From Tannerella sp. (lineage in GTDB: Bacteria > Bacteroidota > Bacteroidia > Bacteroidales > Tannerellaceae): DNA of 6,606 nucleotides. The translations under genes and the position numbers were made by a program. Of the stretch, positions 1-5,307 are shown piece after piece. The stretch lies in NCBI GenBank assembly GCA_031282485.1, contig JAITDQ010000156.1, positions 1 to 6,606 on the forward strand, in the 5' to 3' direction. Position 1 is the first letter of the stretch, and each line of letters opens with the position of its first letter. The notes under the pieces were generated by a model that made no database searches, had not been told where the DNA came from, and worked only from the letters and a program-made list of their open reading frames with translations.

Positions 1-1
1 A

Positions 2-118
2 AAAATTTTGTCCGAATTAAAGAATAATATTTATCTTTACGCTCGAATTATGTTGAGAAGTATATGCCGGGGCTGCCGGCACAATTTTTCAACGGGTTTT
101 ATACATTATTATATATGA
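2..118 (+). CDS. Possible 3' end of an upstream gene, or a short upstream ORF (partial, uncertain)
   Basis: One forward frame is open from the first bases of the window to a TGA at 116-118, giving 38 residues that end in STGFIHYYI. The other two forward frames close early. The stop overlaps the start of the next gene as ATGA (115-118), the usual arrangement of translationally coupled genes. That supports either the tail of an upstream operon gene or a short ORF of 22 codons starting at ATG 50. I do not recognise the sequence. The region is AT-rich, an open stretch this long could be chance, and the promoter-like and hairpin signals in the same bases argue for non-coding DNA. The 5' end is outside the window. 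Confidence 0.25.
   Translation, partial: KILSELKNNIYLYARIMLRSICRGCRHNFSTGFIHYYI
7..39 (+). promoter_or_regulatory. Possible Bacteroides-type promoter for the beta-propeller gene
   Basis: TTTG at 7-10 is followed after 21 bases by TATCTTTA at 32-39. This matches seven of eight positions of the Bacteroidota -7 element TAnnTTTG, with a -33 TTTG at acceptable spacing. Transcription would begin near 46 and leave a leader of about 70 bases before ATG 115. The last base of the -7 element is wrong, and the same bases could be the coding end of an upstream gene, so the call is weak. Confidence 0.25.
65..89 (+). terminator. GC-rich hairpin followed by a T run (terminator or leader attenuator)
   Basis: TGCCGG (65-70) pairs with CCGGCA (76-81) around a five-base loop, GGCTG. 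Five T residues follow at 85-89. This is the shape of a small intrinsic terminator on the plus strand, standing out from AT-rich surroundings. It lies just upstream of ATG 115, so it could end an upstream transcript or act inside the leader of the beta-propeller gene. The stem is only 6 bp and the T run starts three bases after it, so strength is doubtful. Confidence 0.35.
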
Positions 119-1185
119 AAAAAGGATGTTTTTTAATGCTGGCAATCATATTTCTGACTTATGGATATCAGGGATATAAAGTTGTGGATGCTTATATGAA
201 AGACGGCATACAAATAAAGGAAACCGGAAAATTATCGGATATAGCCGGAAATGTATTGTCCGTTCCACTGGAAATGCCTGACACCGGGGTTATGCGGAAC
301 ATCAAACGTGTGCGCAGGGACGGGGATGACTTGTTTATGATCAGCGAAAACCGGCTGTTCCATTTCGATATTCACGGGAATTTCATTAACAGGATAGCGG
401 GTGACATGAAGAATGCGTTTATCGTTGAATATGCGTTGAATACAGGTATGAACCGGGTATTTGTGATTGACAGTCAGCGCAACATAAGCAAATATGATTA
501 CGACGGCAACCTTTTGTCAAAAAAACGTATCGAACAGTTCCGGTACAGGCTCACCGCATTTGCCTTTCACGACGGACATTTATGGATTTCAGCCGAAACA
601 CTTGTGAAAAATGACGATTACCCCGATTCTTTCCTGATTGTGCATAATCTGTATCAATTGGACGATAATATGAATGAAATATCAAGCCGGACTTTACGCG
701 TCGCCGCCGGTACGACGGGAGGAAACAGGTTTTTCAGCAACACATGTGTTTCGGAACTGCTGGTCGACGAAAATGAAGTTTATGCATACATGCCGCCTTT
801 CGAAAGCGACGGCCTTCTTGAAGACTCGCTTTATATCGCGGGACAGGAGGCGTTCCCGCTGTTGAATAAAAACGCGCACGACGGCATGGCCTGCATCTAT
901 CCCGTAAGAAAAGGGCGACGGTATATGTTTTCAACATGTGGCAGCCCCGCCGGTAACCATTTCATTTTCTGCTACGATAAAATCAATTTTACGGCATACT
1001 TCCTTTCCGAAGGTTTTAAGGATGACATCTTCGAAACGGGATATATTTCCGACTTTCAACCTGTTGATATTTATAATCATTCATACTGTTTCGTGAAATC
1101 AGGGAAAGATTTATCCGGAAAATTTCCCGGAAGAGCGGTGAATGACGACAATCCCGTTCTCTTTATCGTAAATCTGAAAGCATGA
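115..1185 (+). CDS. Exported 6-bladed beta-propeller protein
   Basis: The product is 356 residues from ATG 115. This start places MKKGCFLMLAIIFLTYGYQ at the N-terminus, a basic start plus hydrophobic core expected of a signal peptide or membrane anchor. An in-frame ATG at 64 would add 17 residues in front of it and is less likely. There is no lipobox cysteine after the hydrophobic core. After the export signal the protein has the repetitive pattern of the Bacteroidales 6-bladed beta-propeller (DUF5128-like) family. An early LSDIAGNVLSVPLE segment (about 40-53) leads into blade-like strands such as LFHFDIHGNFINRI (81-94), ISKYDYDGNLLSKK (124-137) and IFCYDKINFTAYFL (284-297). The glycine- and PGE-rich signature common after the first FDxxGxF strand is not visible; the sequence there is AGDMKNAFIVEY. 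The molecular role of the family is unknown; it is probably a periplasmic or surface binding protein. It stands 53 bases before the PatB gene, which seems to have its own promoter. Confidence 0.72.
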   Translation: MKKGCFLMLAIIFLTYGYQGYKVVDAYMKDGIQIKETGKLSDIAGNVLSVPLEMPDTGVMRNIKRVRRDGDDLFMISENRLFHFDIHGNFINRIAGDMKNAFIVEYALNTGMNRVFVIDSQRNISKYDYDGNLLSKKRIEQFRYRLTAFAFHDGHLWISAETLVKNDDYPDSFLIVHNLYQLDDNMNEISSRTLRVAAGTTGGNRFFSNTCVSELLVDENEVYAYMPPFESDGLLEDSLYIAGQEAFPLLNKNAHDGMACIYPVRKGRRYMFSTCGSPAGNHFIFCYDKINFTAYFLSEGFKDDIFETGYISDFQPVDIYNHSYCFVKSGKDLSGKFPGRAVNDDNPVLFIVNLKA

Positions 1186-1202
1186 AAAAAATAATTTAAT
1201 AA

Positions 1203-1231
1203 TTGCGGCAAATTGATTACTTTTGCCGCAA
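1203..1231. repeat. Perfect 10-bp inverted repeat between the beta-propeller and PatB genes
   Basis: TTGCGGCAAA (1203-1212) and TTTGCCGCAA (1222-1231) are exact reverse complements separated by nine bases. The repeat begins 17 bases after the beta-propeller stop codon and ends seven bases before the PatB ATG. Its right arm contains most of a promoter-like -7 element (1218-1225). As DNA it could be an operator for a dimeric regulator of the PatB gene. As RNA it could form a hairpin at the 3' end of the upstream message. No T run follows on the plus strand, only A residues, so a plain intrinsic terminator is unlikely. Confidence 0.7.
1218..1225 (+). promoter_or_regulatory. Candidate -7 element for the PatB gene
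   Basis: TACTTTTG matches the Bacteroidota -7 consensus TAnnTTTG exactly and is followed by C, as is common. I see no clean TTTG at the expected -33 distance; the nearest TTG (1203-1205) is too close. If real, the transcript starts near 1232, leaving only about seven bases before ATG 1239, a very short leader. The element is embedded in the right arm of the inverted repeat. Confidence 0.35.
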
Positions 1232-1238
1232 AAAAAAT

Positions 1239-2420
1239 ATGACAGTTTACGATTTTGACGAGATTATAGACAGGAAAGGCACCGATTGCGTGAAATATGA
1301 CACCCTCAGGGCGCATTTCGGAAGTGAAGACCTCACGCCGTTATGGGTGGCCGACATGGATTTCCGTACGCCCGATTTCATTACCGACGCAATCGGGAAA
1401 CGTTGCGAACATCCGGTTTTCGGATATACCTTCCCGCCGGATGATTATTACAGCAGCATCATAAAATGGAACCGCGAACTGCACGAATGGGACGTGAAAC
1501 GCGAATGGATAAGTTTTATTCCGGGGATTGTACGCGGCATCGCTTTCGCTGTCGGGAAGTTTACGCAGGAAGGCGATAAGGTGATCATACAGCCGCCCGT
1601 CTATCATCCGTTCCGCCTCGTGCCGGAAAACATGAAGCGTGAGGTCGTCTACAATCCGCTGCGCCTCGTGAACGGCGTGTATGAAATGGATTTCGACAGC
1701 CTGACGTCCGTAATGGACGAACGGTGTAAAATCCTTATCCTGTCAAATCCGCATAATCCGGCAGGCATCGTGTGGAAAAAGGATACGTTGCGGCAACTGG
1801 CGGCAATATGCAGCGCAAATAACATCCTTGTCATATCCGACGAGATTCACTCCGAGATGATTTATCCTCCGTTTAAGCATCATCCGTTCCCTACCGTATC
1901 GGACGAGGCCGCATCGTGCAGTATCACGTTTGCCGCTCCCAGTAAGACGTTTAACATTGCAGGTATCGTGGCGTCTTACGCCATTGTGCCCGACGATCGT
2001 TTACGCAGGGAGTTTTATTCTTATCTGGAGGCCGGCGAGTTCAACGGAGGTTCCTTATTTTCGTATATCGCGACGATCGCTGCATATACGCATGGGGCGG
2101 AATGGCGACGCCGGATGCTTGATTACGTAATCGGAAATGTTGATTTCGTTGACGCGTACCTTAAAGAATATATTCCGCAGATAAAAGTCTACCGCCCACA
2201 GGCTTCATTCCTGATATGGCTGGACTGCTGCGAACTTGGCCTTAATCGTAAGGAGCTGACAGCGCTGTTCAGGGAACACGCCCGCCTTGCGCTTAATGAC
2301 GGCGTAATATTCGGCGCCGAAGGCAACGGATACATGCGCATGAACGTCGGCTGTCCCCGCAGCACACTCGAAACGGCGCTGGAGAGGTTGAAAAACGCCG
2401 TTTATTTGTGGCGGAAATAG
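1239..2420 (+). CDS. patB: PatB/MalY-type PLP-dependent C-S lyase (putative cystathionine beta-lyase)
   Basis: The product is 393 residues, the usual length for this branch of fold-type I aminotransferases. ATG 1239 gives MTVYDFDEIIDRKGTDCVKYD, the typical family N-terminus; the frame is open to a TTG at 1203, but that start lies inside an inverted repeat. Visible landmarks are the WVADMDF segment (36-42), PVYHPF (120-125), the cofactor-contacting SNPHNPAG (169-176), ISDEIHSE (199-206) with Asp201 for the PLP ring nitrogen, and APSKTFNIAG (233-242) with Lys236 as the Schiff-base lysine. RMNVGCPR (367-374) has Arg367 for the substrate carboxylate. By family knowledge the enzyme cleaves C-S bonds of cystathionine or cysteine-like substrates, giving homocysteine or a thiol plus pyruvate and ammonia, in the cytoplasm. 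Sequence alone cannot tell a biosynthetic cystathionine lyase from a broader cysteine-S-conjugate lyase. No methionine or maltose genes are adjacent. The last 19 bases overlap the convergent transferase gene. Confidence 0.9.
   Translation: MTVYDFDEIIDRKGTDCVKYDTLRAHFGSEDLTPLWVADMDFRTPDFITDAIGKRCEHPVFGYTFPPDDYYSSIIKWNRELHEWDVKREWISFIPGIVRGIAFAVGKFTQEGDKVIIQPPVYHPFRLVPENMKREVVYNPLRLVNGVYEMDFDSLTSVMDERCKILILSNPHNPAGIVWKKDTLRQLAAICSANNILVISDEIHSEMIYPPFKHHPFPTVSDEAASCSITFAAPSKTFNIAGIVASYAIVPDDRLRREFYSYLEAGEFNGGSLFSYIATIAAYTHGAEWRRRMLDYVIGNVDFVDAYLKEYIPQIKVYRPQASFLIWLDCCELGLNRKELTALFREHARLALNDGVIFGAEGNGYMRMNVGCPRSTLETALERLKNAVYLWRK
2371..2403. repeat. 8-bp inverted repeat at the convergent gene junction
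   Basis: AAACGGCG (2371-2378) and CGCCGTTT (2396-2403) are exact reverse complements with a 17-base loop. The repeat lies inside the last codons of the PatB gene, and its right arm reaches into the stop codon of the minus-strand transferase (2402-2404). For the minus-strand transcript the hairpin begins at the stop codon, a normal place for a transcript end, but no T run follows. For the plus strand TTTATTT is present at 2401-2407, but termination there would cut off the PatB message before its stop. Confidence 0.5.
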
Positions 2421-4297
2421 TCGTAACGTATGATTTCGTCCGAAACCGTCCGGGCTTCTTTGAGATGCCGCACGTCTTCGGCGGAAATGCCTGTCGCATC
2501 GCCGTACACGGCGTTATGCGCGTTTACCGCAATCCCTTTATTGGCGGGAGCCAGGATACTCCGTCCCACTCCCCGCCAGGGATAATCCGTTAATCCCAAC
2601 ATGTCCAGCAATGTCGGATAAATATCAATCTGTCCCATGACTTTTTTATAACGCATGCCTGCGCCGGACAAATCAAAAGCGTCCTGCTGCCGTTGCAGTG
2701 CGGAACGCAATGCCGGCGGCACGTTCAGCATGATGAACGGGACAAAGGGCGTTTCCGAAACGACACCCCGGCCGGCTTTGTCACGGCACAAGTCGTCCCG
2801 CATATCGGCAAGCCCCTCGTGGTCTCCCGTAATGACGATCAGCGTATTCTCAAATTCCGGAACAGCGCGGATTCTTTCCACGAACAAGCCCAATGCACGG
2901 TCCGTATAATGGGCTGTCGTCATGTAGTCGCACATTCGGAACGGTATGTTATCGGAAAAATGCACTTCTTTCAGATAATCGGGGAGGGTGAACGGAAAAT
3001 GTCCCGAATAAGTTACAATCTGCAACAGGTTGGCGCCTGTTTTCCAAACCTGACCGCTGCCGATCTTTCCGGCGCACTGCCTCAACAGGGATACATCCCC
3101 CAACTGGTGGCGATAGTGAGGCCCGACTTTCTCATCCTGCATAAAATGGCTTTCGGATACCAGGCTGTCATAGCCGAAAACAGGCGCAATCACGCTTTGA
3201 TTCCATACGATCGGTTTGTCGGCCGTAAGCGTACAGGCGTAAGCCTCTCCATGCTTTTCCTTCATGGCTTTTGCAAGCGAAGGATAGAAAGTATGGGGAT
3301 ATTTCAGGCTATAGACGCCGATGTCAACAGGCAATAGCCCCGTATTAATCATCAACTGGGCGTCTATGGAGCGCCCGCCTTTCACCTGCGACAGCACGTT
3401 GGGGGCATAAAACGTCGTCGAATCACGCAAAAGGCGATTCATGCCGGGCATGATCTCCTGCCCTTCGACCGTCCGTTCCAAAACCCAGCTTTCGAGTGAT
3501 TCGGCAAGAATAATGATACAGTTCATACGGCTCTCCGGCATCATTGTATTTCCCGGGGATACGGCATGACGACCGAGCCATGCTTCTATGTGCCGTCCCG
3601 TTTCGGGCGTATAAACTTCCCTGTCCCGGATATAATCGTAACAGAGAGAGCCGGCGATCGTATAAAGAGGCGTCCCGCAAGTATGCGTATATGAATCCTG
3701 CAACGATTCGTACGCCTTCTTAAATCCTCCTTTCGCAAGCAGTAACGCGGCGGCAAGCGATGCGAATATCACTGCCGGCAACATGTAGCATCCGTATATG
3801 ACAAGCCTGCCGGGAGCCGTTTGCGACGTTTCCTTTTCCGCTTTGCGTTTCTTCCGGTACAATAAGGCTGCCGCTAATGTAGATAATGGATACATGCCGT
3901 CTTCCCAGCGCAAAGATTCGTACACGCTGCTCGAGAAATCCAGCATATTGGCGACAAGCCCGTAACTGCTCAAAGGAATCGCCGTATAGTAGGTACGAAA
4001 ATAAATAAGATTTGAAACGAATAAACATCCGAGTATCACATCCGTAATCCACATGATAAAAGCCTTACGGAAAAAGACAAAAGGCGTCGAAAGAACCAGG
4101 GCGAACAATATTCCGAACACGTACAGCTCCGCATACGAAAACGGACGGAAGGTGGAAACAGCACACCAACTGAAATCAAACCAAAGTATCTTGAAAAGCA
4201 GTAACCGGAAAAATAAAAAATACATGCTCCGCATTTTTTTACAGGGAAAGAAAAATGCTATTACTTTGTGATATAAAATAAAAAAAGTCTTAGTCAT
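2402..4297 (-). CDS. LtaS-like sulfatase-fold membrane transferase (phosphoglycerol/phosphoethanolamine transferase type)
   Basis: The product is 631 residues, close to LtaS-family size. The N-terminal part has about five membrane segments (roughly 25-45, 56-76, 80-100, 131-147 and 165-189), followed by a linker and an extracytoplasmic sulfatase-fold domain from about 258 to 570. Active-site landmarks match the LtaS layout. IIILAESLESW carries Glu266 as metal ligand, GGRSIDAQ carries Ser310 where S. aureus LtaS has its catalytic threonine, YSGHFPF carries His433, and ITGDHEG carries Asp492 and His493. By family knowledge such enzymes move a phospho-alcohol head group from a phospholipid onto a glycan or lipid acceptor outside the inner membrane. 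Bacteroidota lack lipoteichoic acid, so the acceptor here is unknown. ATG 4297 was chosen because it opens the frame; in-frame ATGs at codons 22 and 25 are possible. The gene lies downstream of a good minus-strand promoter and a candidate 54-codon ORF, and overlaps PatB by 19 bp at its 3' end. Confidence 0.85.
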   Translation of the reverse strand: MTKTFFILYHKVIAFFFPCKKMRSMYFLFFRLLLFKILWFDFSWCAVSTFRPFSYAELYVFGILFALVLSTPFVFFRKAFIMWITDVILGCLFVSNLIYFRTYYTAIPLSSYGLVANMLDFSSSVYESLRWEDGMYPLSTLAAALLYRKKRKAEKETSQTAPGRLVIYGCYMLPAVIFASLAAALLLAKGGFKKAYESLQDSYTHTCGTPLYTIAGSLCYDYIRDREVYTPETGRHIEAWLGRHAVSPGNTMMPESRMNCIIILAESLESWVLERTVEGQEIMPGMNRLLRDSTTFYAPNVLSQVKGGRSIDAQLMINTGLLPVDIGVYSLKYPHTFYPSLAKAMKEKHGEAYACTLTADKPIVWNQSVIAPVFGYDSLVSESHFMQDEKVGPHYRHQLGDVSLLRQCAGKIGSGQVWKTGANLLQIVTYSGHFPFTLPDYLKEVHFSDNIPFRMCDYMTTAHYTDRALGLFVERIRAVPEFENTLIVITGDHEGLADMRDDLCRDKAGRGVVSETPFVPFIMLNVPPALRSALQRQQDAFDLSGAGMRYKKVMGQIDIYPTLLDMLGLTDYPWRGVGRSILAPANKGIAVNAHNAVYGDATGISAEDVRHLKEARTVSDEIIRYDYFRHK

Positions 4298-4343
4298 AAA
4301 TTTATCAACAACGCCTTCCGATTTTAAATTACGCCCGATCCCG

Positions 4344-4508
4344 TTACTTCCGTATAATTCTCCTTCGCTGAAAATACAGTCTTTCCCACAACAAGACCGT
4401 ATAATACAATTCCTGTTGTTTTAACTGTTGGTATAACATCCTGAAAAATACAGGTAATGTCCTTTTTGCTAATGAACACATAATTATTAAAAAAGTAAAC
4501 TTAAACAT
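4344..4508 (-). CDS. Candidate small protein, 54 residues, upstream of the LtaS-like gene
   Basis: ATG at 4508-4506 opens 54 codons ending with TAA at 4346-4344. A second in-frame ATG at codon 10 would give 45 residues. The product starts hydrophobic (MFKFTFLIIMCSLA), continues with MLYQQLKQQELYYTVLLWER, which could form an amphipathic helix, and ends in a strongly basic tail (QRRRIIRK). I do not recognise it. Its place is suggestive: about 50 bases downstream of the predicted start from the minus-strand promoter at 4564-4595, and 46 bases upstream of the transferase start, so both would share one message. Against it, an ORF of this size can occur by chance in AT-rich DNA and the codons (ATA, TTA, AGA, AGG) differ from the GC-richer neighbours. 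It could also be leader sequence only. Confidence 0.35.
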   Translation of the reverse strand: MFKFTFLIIMCSLAKRTLPVFFRMLYQQLKQQELYYTVLLWERLYFQRRRIIRK

Positions 4509-4563
4509 GTTCCAGCTTTACAAACGCACCCAACTCCTCGCCAAACCCGCCGTAAAACGGGAA

Positions 4564-4595
4564 CAAATGTACGGAATTAAACTTTGTAATCCAAA
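4564..4595 (-). promoter_or_regulatory. Bacteroides-type promoter reading leftward toward the LtaS-like gene
   Basis: On the minus strand TTTG (4595-4592) is followed after 20 bases by TACATTTG (4571-4564). This is an exact match to the Bacteroidota housekeeping promoter, -33 TTTG and -7 TAnnTTTG at standard spacing, and it is the best promoter in the window. Transcription should start near 4557, giving a leader of about 260 bases before the transferase ATG, or about 50 bases before the candidate small ORF at 4508. The long leader is itself an argument that something lies between. Confidence 0.6.
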
Positions 4596-4751
4596 AAACG
4601 GAGGCGTTTTGGCGATATATCCGACGCCTGTGCGGCGAACAGGTATCAATAATATCTTTTATGACAACCTTTCATGGTCGACAATAAACCGTCGTCCACA
4701 TTTCCGGCACAAATAATTTTGCTTCCCTTATGATTTTTTGCCGATTCTTTT

Positions 4752-4759
4752 TATCTTTG
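4752..4759 (+). promoter_or_regulatory. Candidate -7 element for the mutarotase transcript
   Basis: TATCTTTG matches TAnnTTTG exactly, but no TTTG stands 19-21 bases upstream. A second exact match, TAATTTTG followed by C, lies at 4714-4721, also without a clear -33 partner. From 4752 transcription would start near 4766, about 13 bases before the candidate small ORF at 4779 and about 175 bases before the mutarotase ATG at 4942. Confidence 0.35.
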
Positions 4760-4778
4760 TGCTTTGGCAATCGGGACA

Positions 4779-4925
4779 ATGGAGAGTGATTTTTATTTGC
4801 ATTTACAAAAATACAAATTTGTTGCCTGGTTGTCAAATATTTACAGCAGCGTATTCTTTACATCACCTCCAAAATACCTTGCGCAGGCGTTTTGGTTTGG
4901 TTGGGTAAAGACAATTATTAACTGA
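4779..4925 (+). CDS. Candidate small protein or leader peptide, 48 residues, upstream of rhaM
   Basis: ATG 4779 opens 48 codons to TGA 4923-4925, only 16 bases before the mutarotase ATG. The product begins MESDFYLHLQKYKFVAWLSN and is rich in aromatic residues (eleven Phe, Tyr or Trp after residue 15), with a C-terminal AQAFWFGWVKTIIN. No family is recognised and no clear membrane segment stands out. It starts just downstream of the -7-like element at 4752-4759, so it would share the mutarotase transcript and could be translationally coupled to it. An open stretch of this length in AT-rich DNA is not rare, so it may be chance. Confidence 0.25.
   Translation: MESDFYLHLQKYKFVAWLSNIYSSVFFTSPPKYLAQAFWFGWVKTIIN
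4869..4895 (+). repeat. Imperfect hairpin in the mutarotase leader
   Basis: CCAAAATACCT (4869-4879) can pair with AGGCGTTTTGG (4885-4895) around the loop TGCGC: nine Watson-Crick pairs, one U-G pair and one A-C mismatch. It ends 46 bases before the mutarotase ATG, inside the candidate 48-codon ORF. No T run follows, so it is not an ordinary terminator. It could be a leader RNA structure affecting translation or stability. Confidence 0.35.
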
Positions 4926-4941
4926 TAAAAAAATTGTATCT

Positions 4942-5256
4942 ATGAAACGAGTAGCTTTTAAAATGAAATTGAAACCGGGATGTAAACAGGAATACATCAA
5001 ACGGCACAATGCCGTATGGCCTGAAATCGCAGACCTTATCAAACGTTCCGGCATCAGTGATTATTCCATTTACCTGGACGAGGAAACGAACATTCTTTTC
5101 GGCGTGCAGAAGGTAAGCGGCGACACGTCGTCGCAGGAACTGGGCAACATCGAAATACAGCAGAAATGGTGGGACTACATGAGCGACATCATGGATGTCA
5201 ACCCCGACAATTCGCCCGTAACGGTCTATCTGGAAGAAGTCTTCCATCTGGAATAG
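4942..5256 (+). CDS. rhaM: L-rhamnose mutarotase
   Basis: The product is 104 residues, the same length as the E. coli YiiL/RhaM protein, and it is clearly of that dimeric ferredoxin-like-fold family. Landmarks fall at family positions: Tyr18 and His22 in EYIKRHNAVWPEI, Tyr41 in SDYSIYLD, Trp76-Trp77 in QQKWWDYM, and the C-terminal MDVNPDNSPV and LEEVFHLE segments. The enzyme interconverts the alpha and beta anomers of L-rhamnose in the cytoplasm, supplying the anomer used by L-rhamnose isomerase. No isomerase, kinase or aldolase gene is in the window, so it is either a stand-alone gene or the rest of the pathway lies elsewhere. A related 6-deoxy-L-sugar substrate cannot be excluded. The start has no Shine-Dalgarno sequence but an A-rich tract upstream, as usual in Bacteroidota. 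The convergent glycosidase gene ends 33 bases downstream. Confidence 0.92.
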   Translation: MKRVAFKMKLKPGCKQEYIKRHNAVWPEIADLIKRSGISDYSIYLDEETNILFGVQKVSGDTSSQELGNIEIQQKWWDYMSDIMDVNPDNSPVTVYLEEVFHLE

Positions 5257-5271
5257 GAAGAAAGATACGTC

Positions 5272-5307
5272 ACCGTACCGGAAAGTCTGTTACCATACCG
5301 GAAACTC
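5272..5307. repeat. Tandem imperfect direct repeat, 20-bp period, over the glycosidase stop codon
   Basis: ACCGTACCGGAAAGTC (5272-5287) and ACCATACCGGAAACTC (5292-5307) match at 14 of 16 positions with four bases between. The right copy encodes the last residues of the glycosidase (EFPVW) and touches its stop codon (5292-5290); the left copy lies outside the gene. It looks like a small local duplication that left a decayed copy of the gene's last codons behind the stop. Confidence 0.5.

Larger units (their letters stand above)
4298..4941. other. AT-rich region between divergent genes
   Basis: This 644-base stretch separates the leftward transferase from the rightward mutarotase. It is clearly richer in A and T than the flanking genes, apart from a more GC-rich part around 4520-4640. 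It holds the minus-strand promoter, two plus-strand -7-like elements (4714-4721 and 4752-4759), two candidate small ORFs, an imperfect hairpin at 4869-4895 and a 10-bp palindrome ACAAATTTGT at 4813-4822. A minus-strand RNA hairpin is possible where ACAACAGGA (4419-4411) pairs with TCTTGTTGT (4396-4388), with one G-U pair. I see no tRNA, no long repeat and no transposon end. Confidence 0.7.

Noticed and set aside
1203..1238. TTG-initiated 12-residue extension of PatB
   Set aside because: The extension lies in the inverted repeat and promoter-like element, and ATG 1239 gives the normal family N-terminus.
1239..2420. Ordinary aspartate aminotransferase or MalY-like maltose regulator
   Set aside because: The motifs fit the PatB/MalY C-S lyase branch; no maltose genes are nearby, so a regulatory role like that of E. 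coli MalY is unsupported.
2693..3337. Plus-strand ORF of 214 codons
   Set aside because: It is antisense to the conserved catalytic domain of the LtaS-like transferase, including the His433 and Ser310 regions; a shadow frame with no family resemblance.
2402..4297. True sulfatase
   Set aside because: The C-x-P-x-R sulfatase signature is absent, and the membrane segments plus the LtaS-type motif order point to a transferase.
4507..4716. Plus-strand ORF of 69 codons in the divergent region
   Set aside because: It lies across the best promoter, which reads in the opposite direction, has no recognisable family or promoter of its own, and competes with the minus-strand ORF starting at the same ACATGT. 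It is probably chance.
4861..4870. CATCACCTCC, resembling the 3' tail of 16S rRNA, and on the other strand an ideal Shine-Dalgarno sequence
   Set aside because: On the minus strand the ATG directly after it is followed at once by TAA, and no rRNA sequence surrounds it on the plus strand. It is treated as coincidence.
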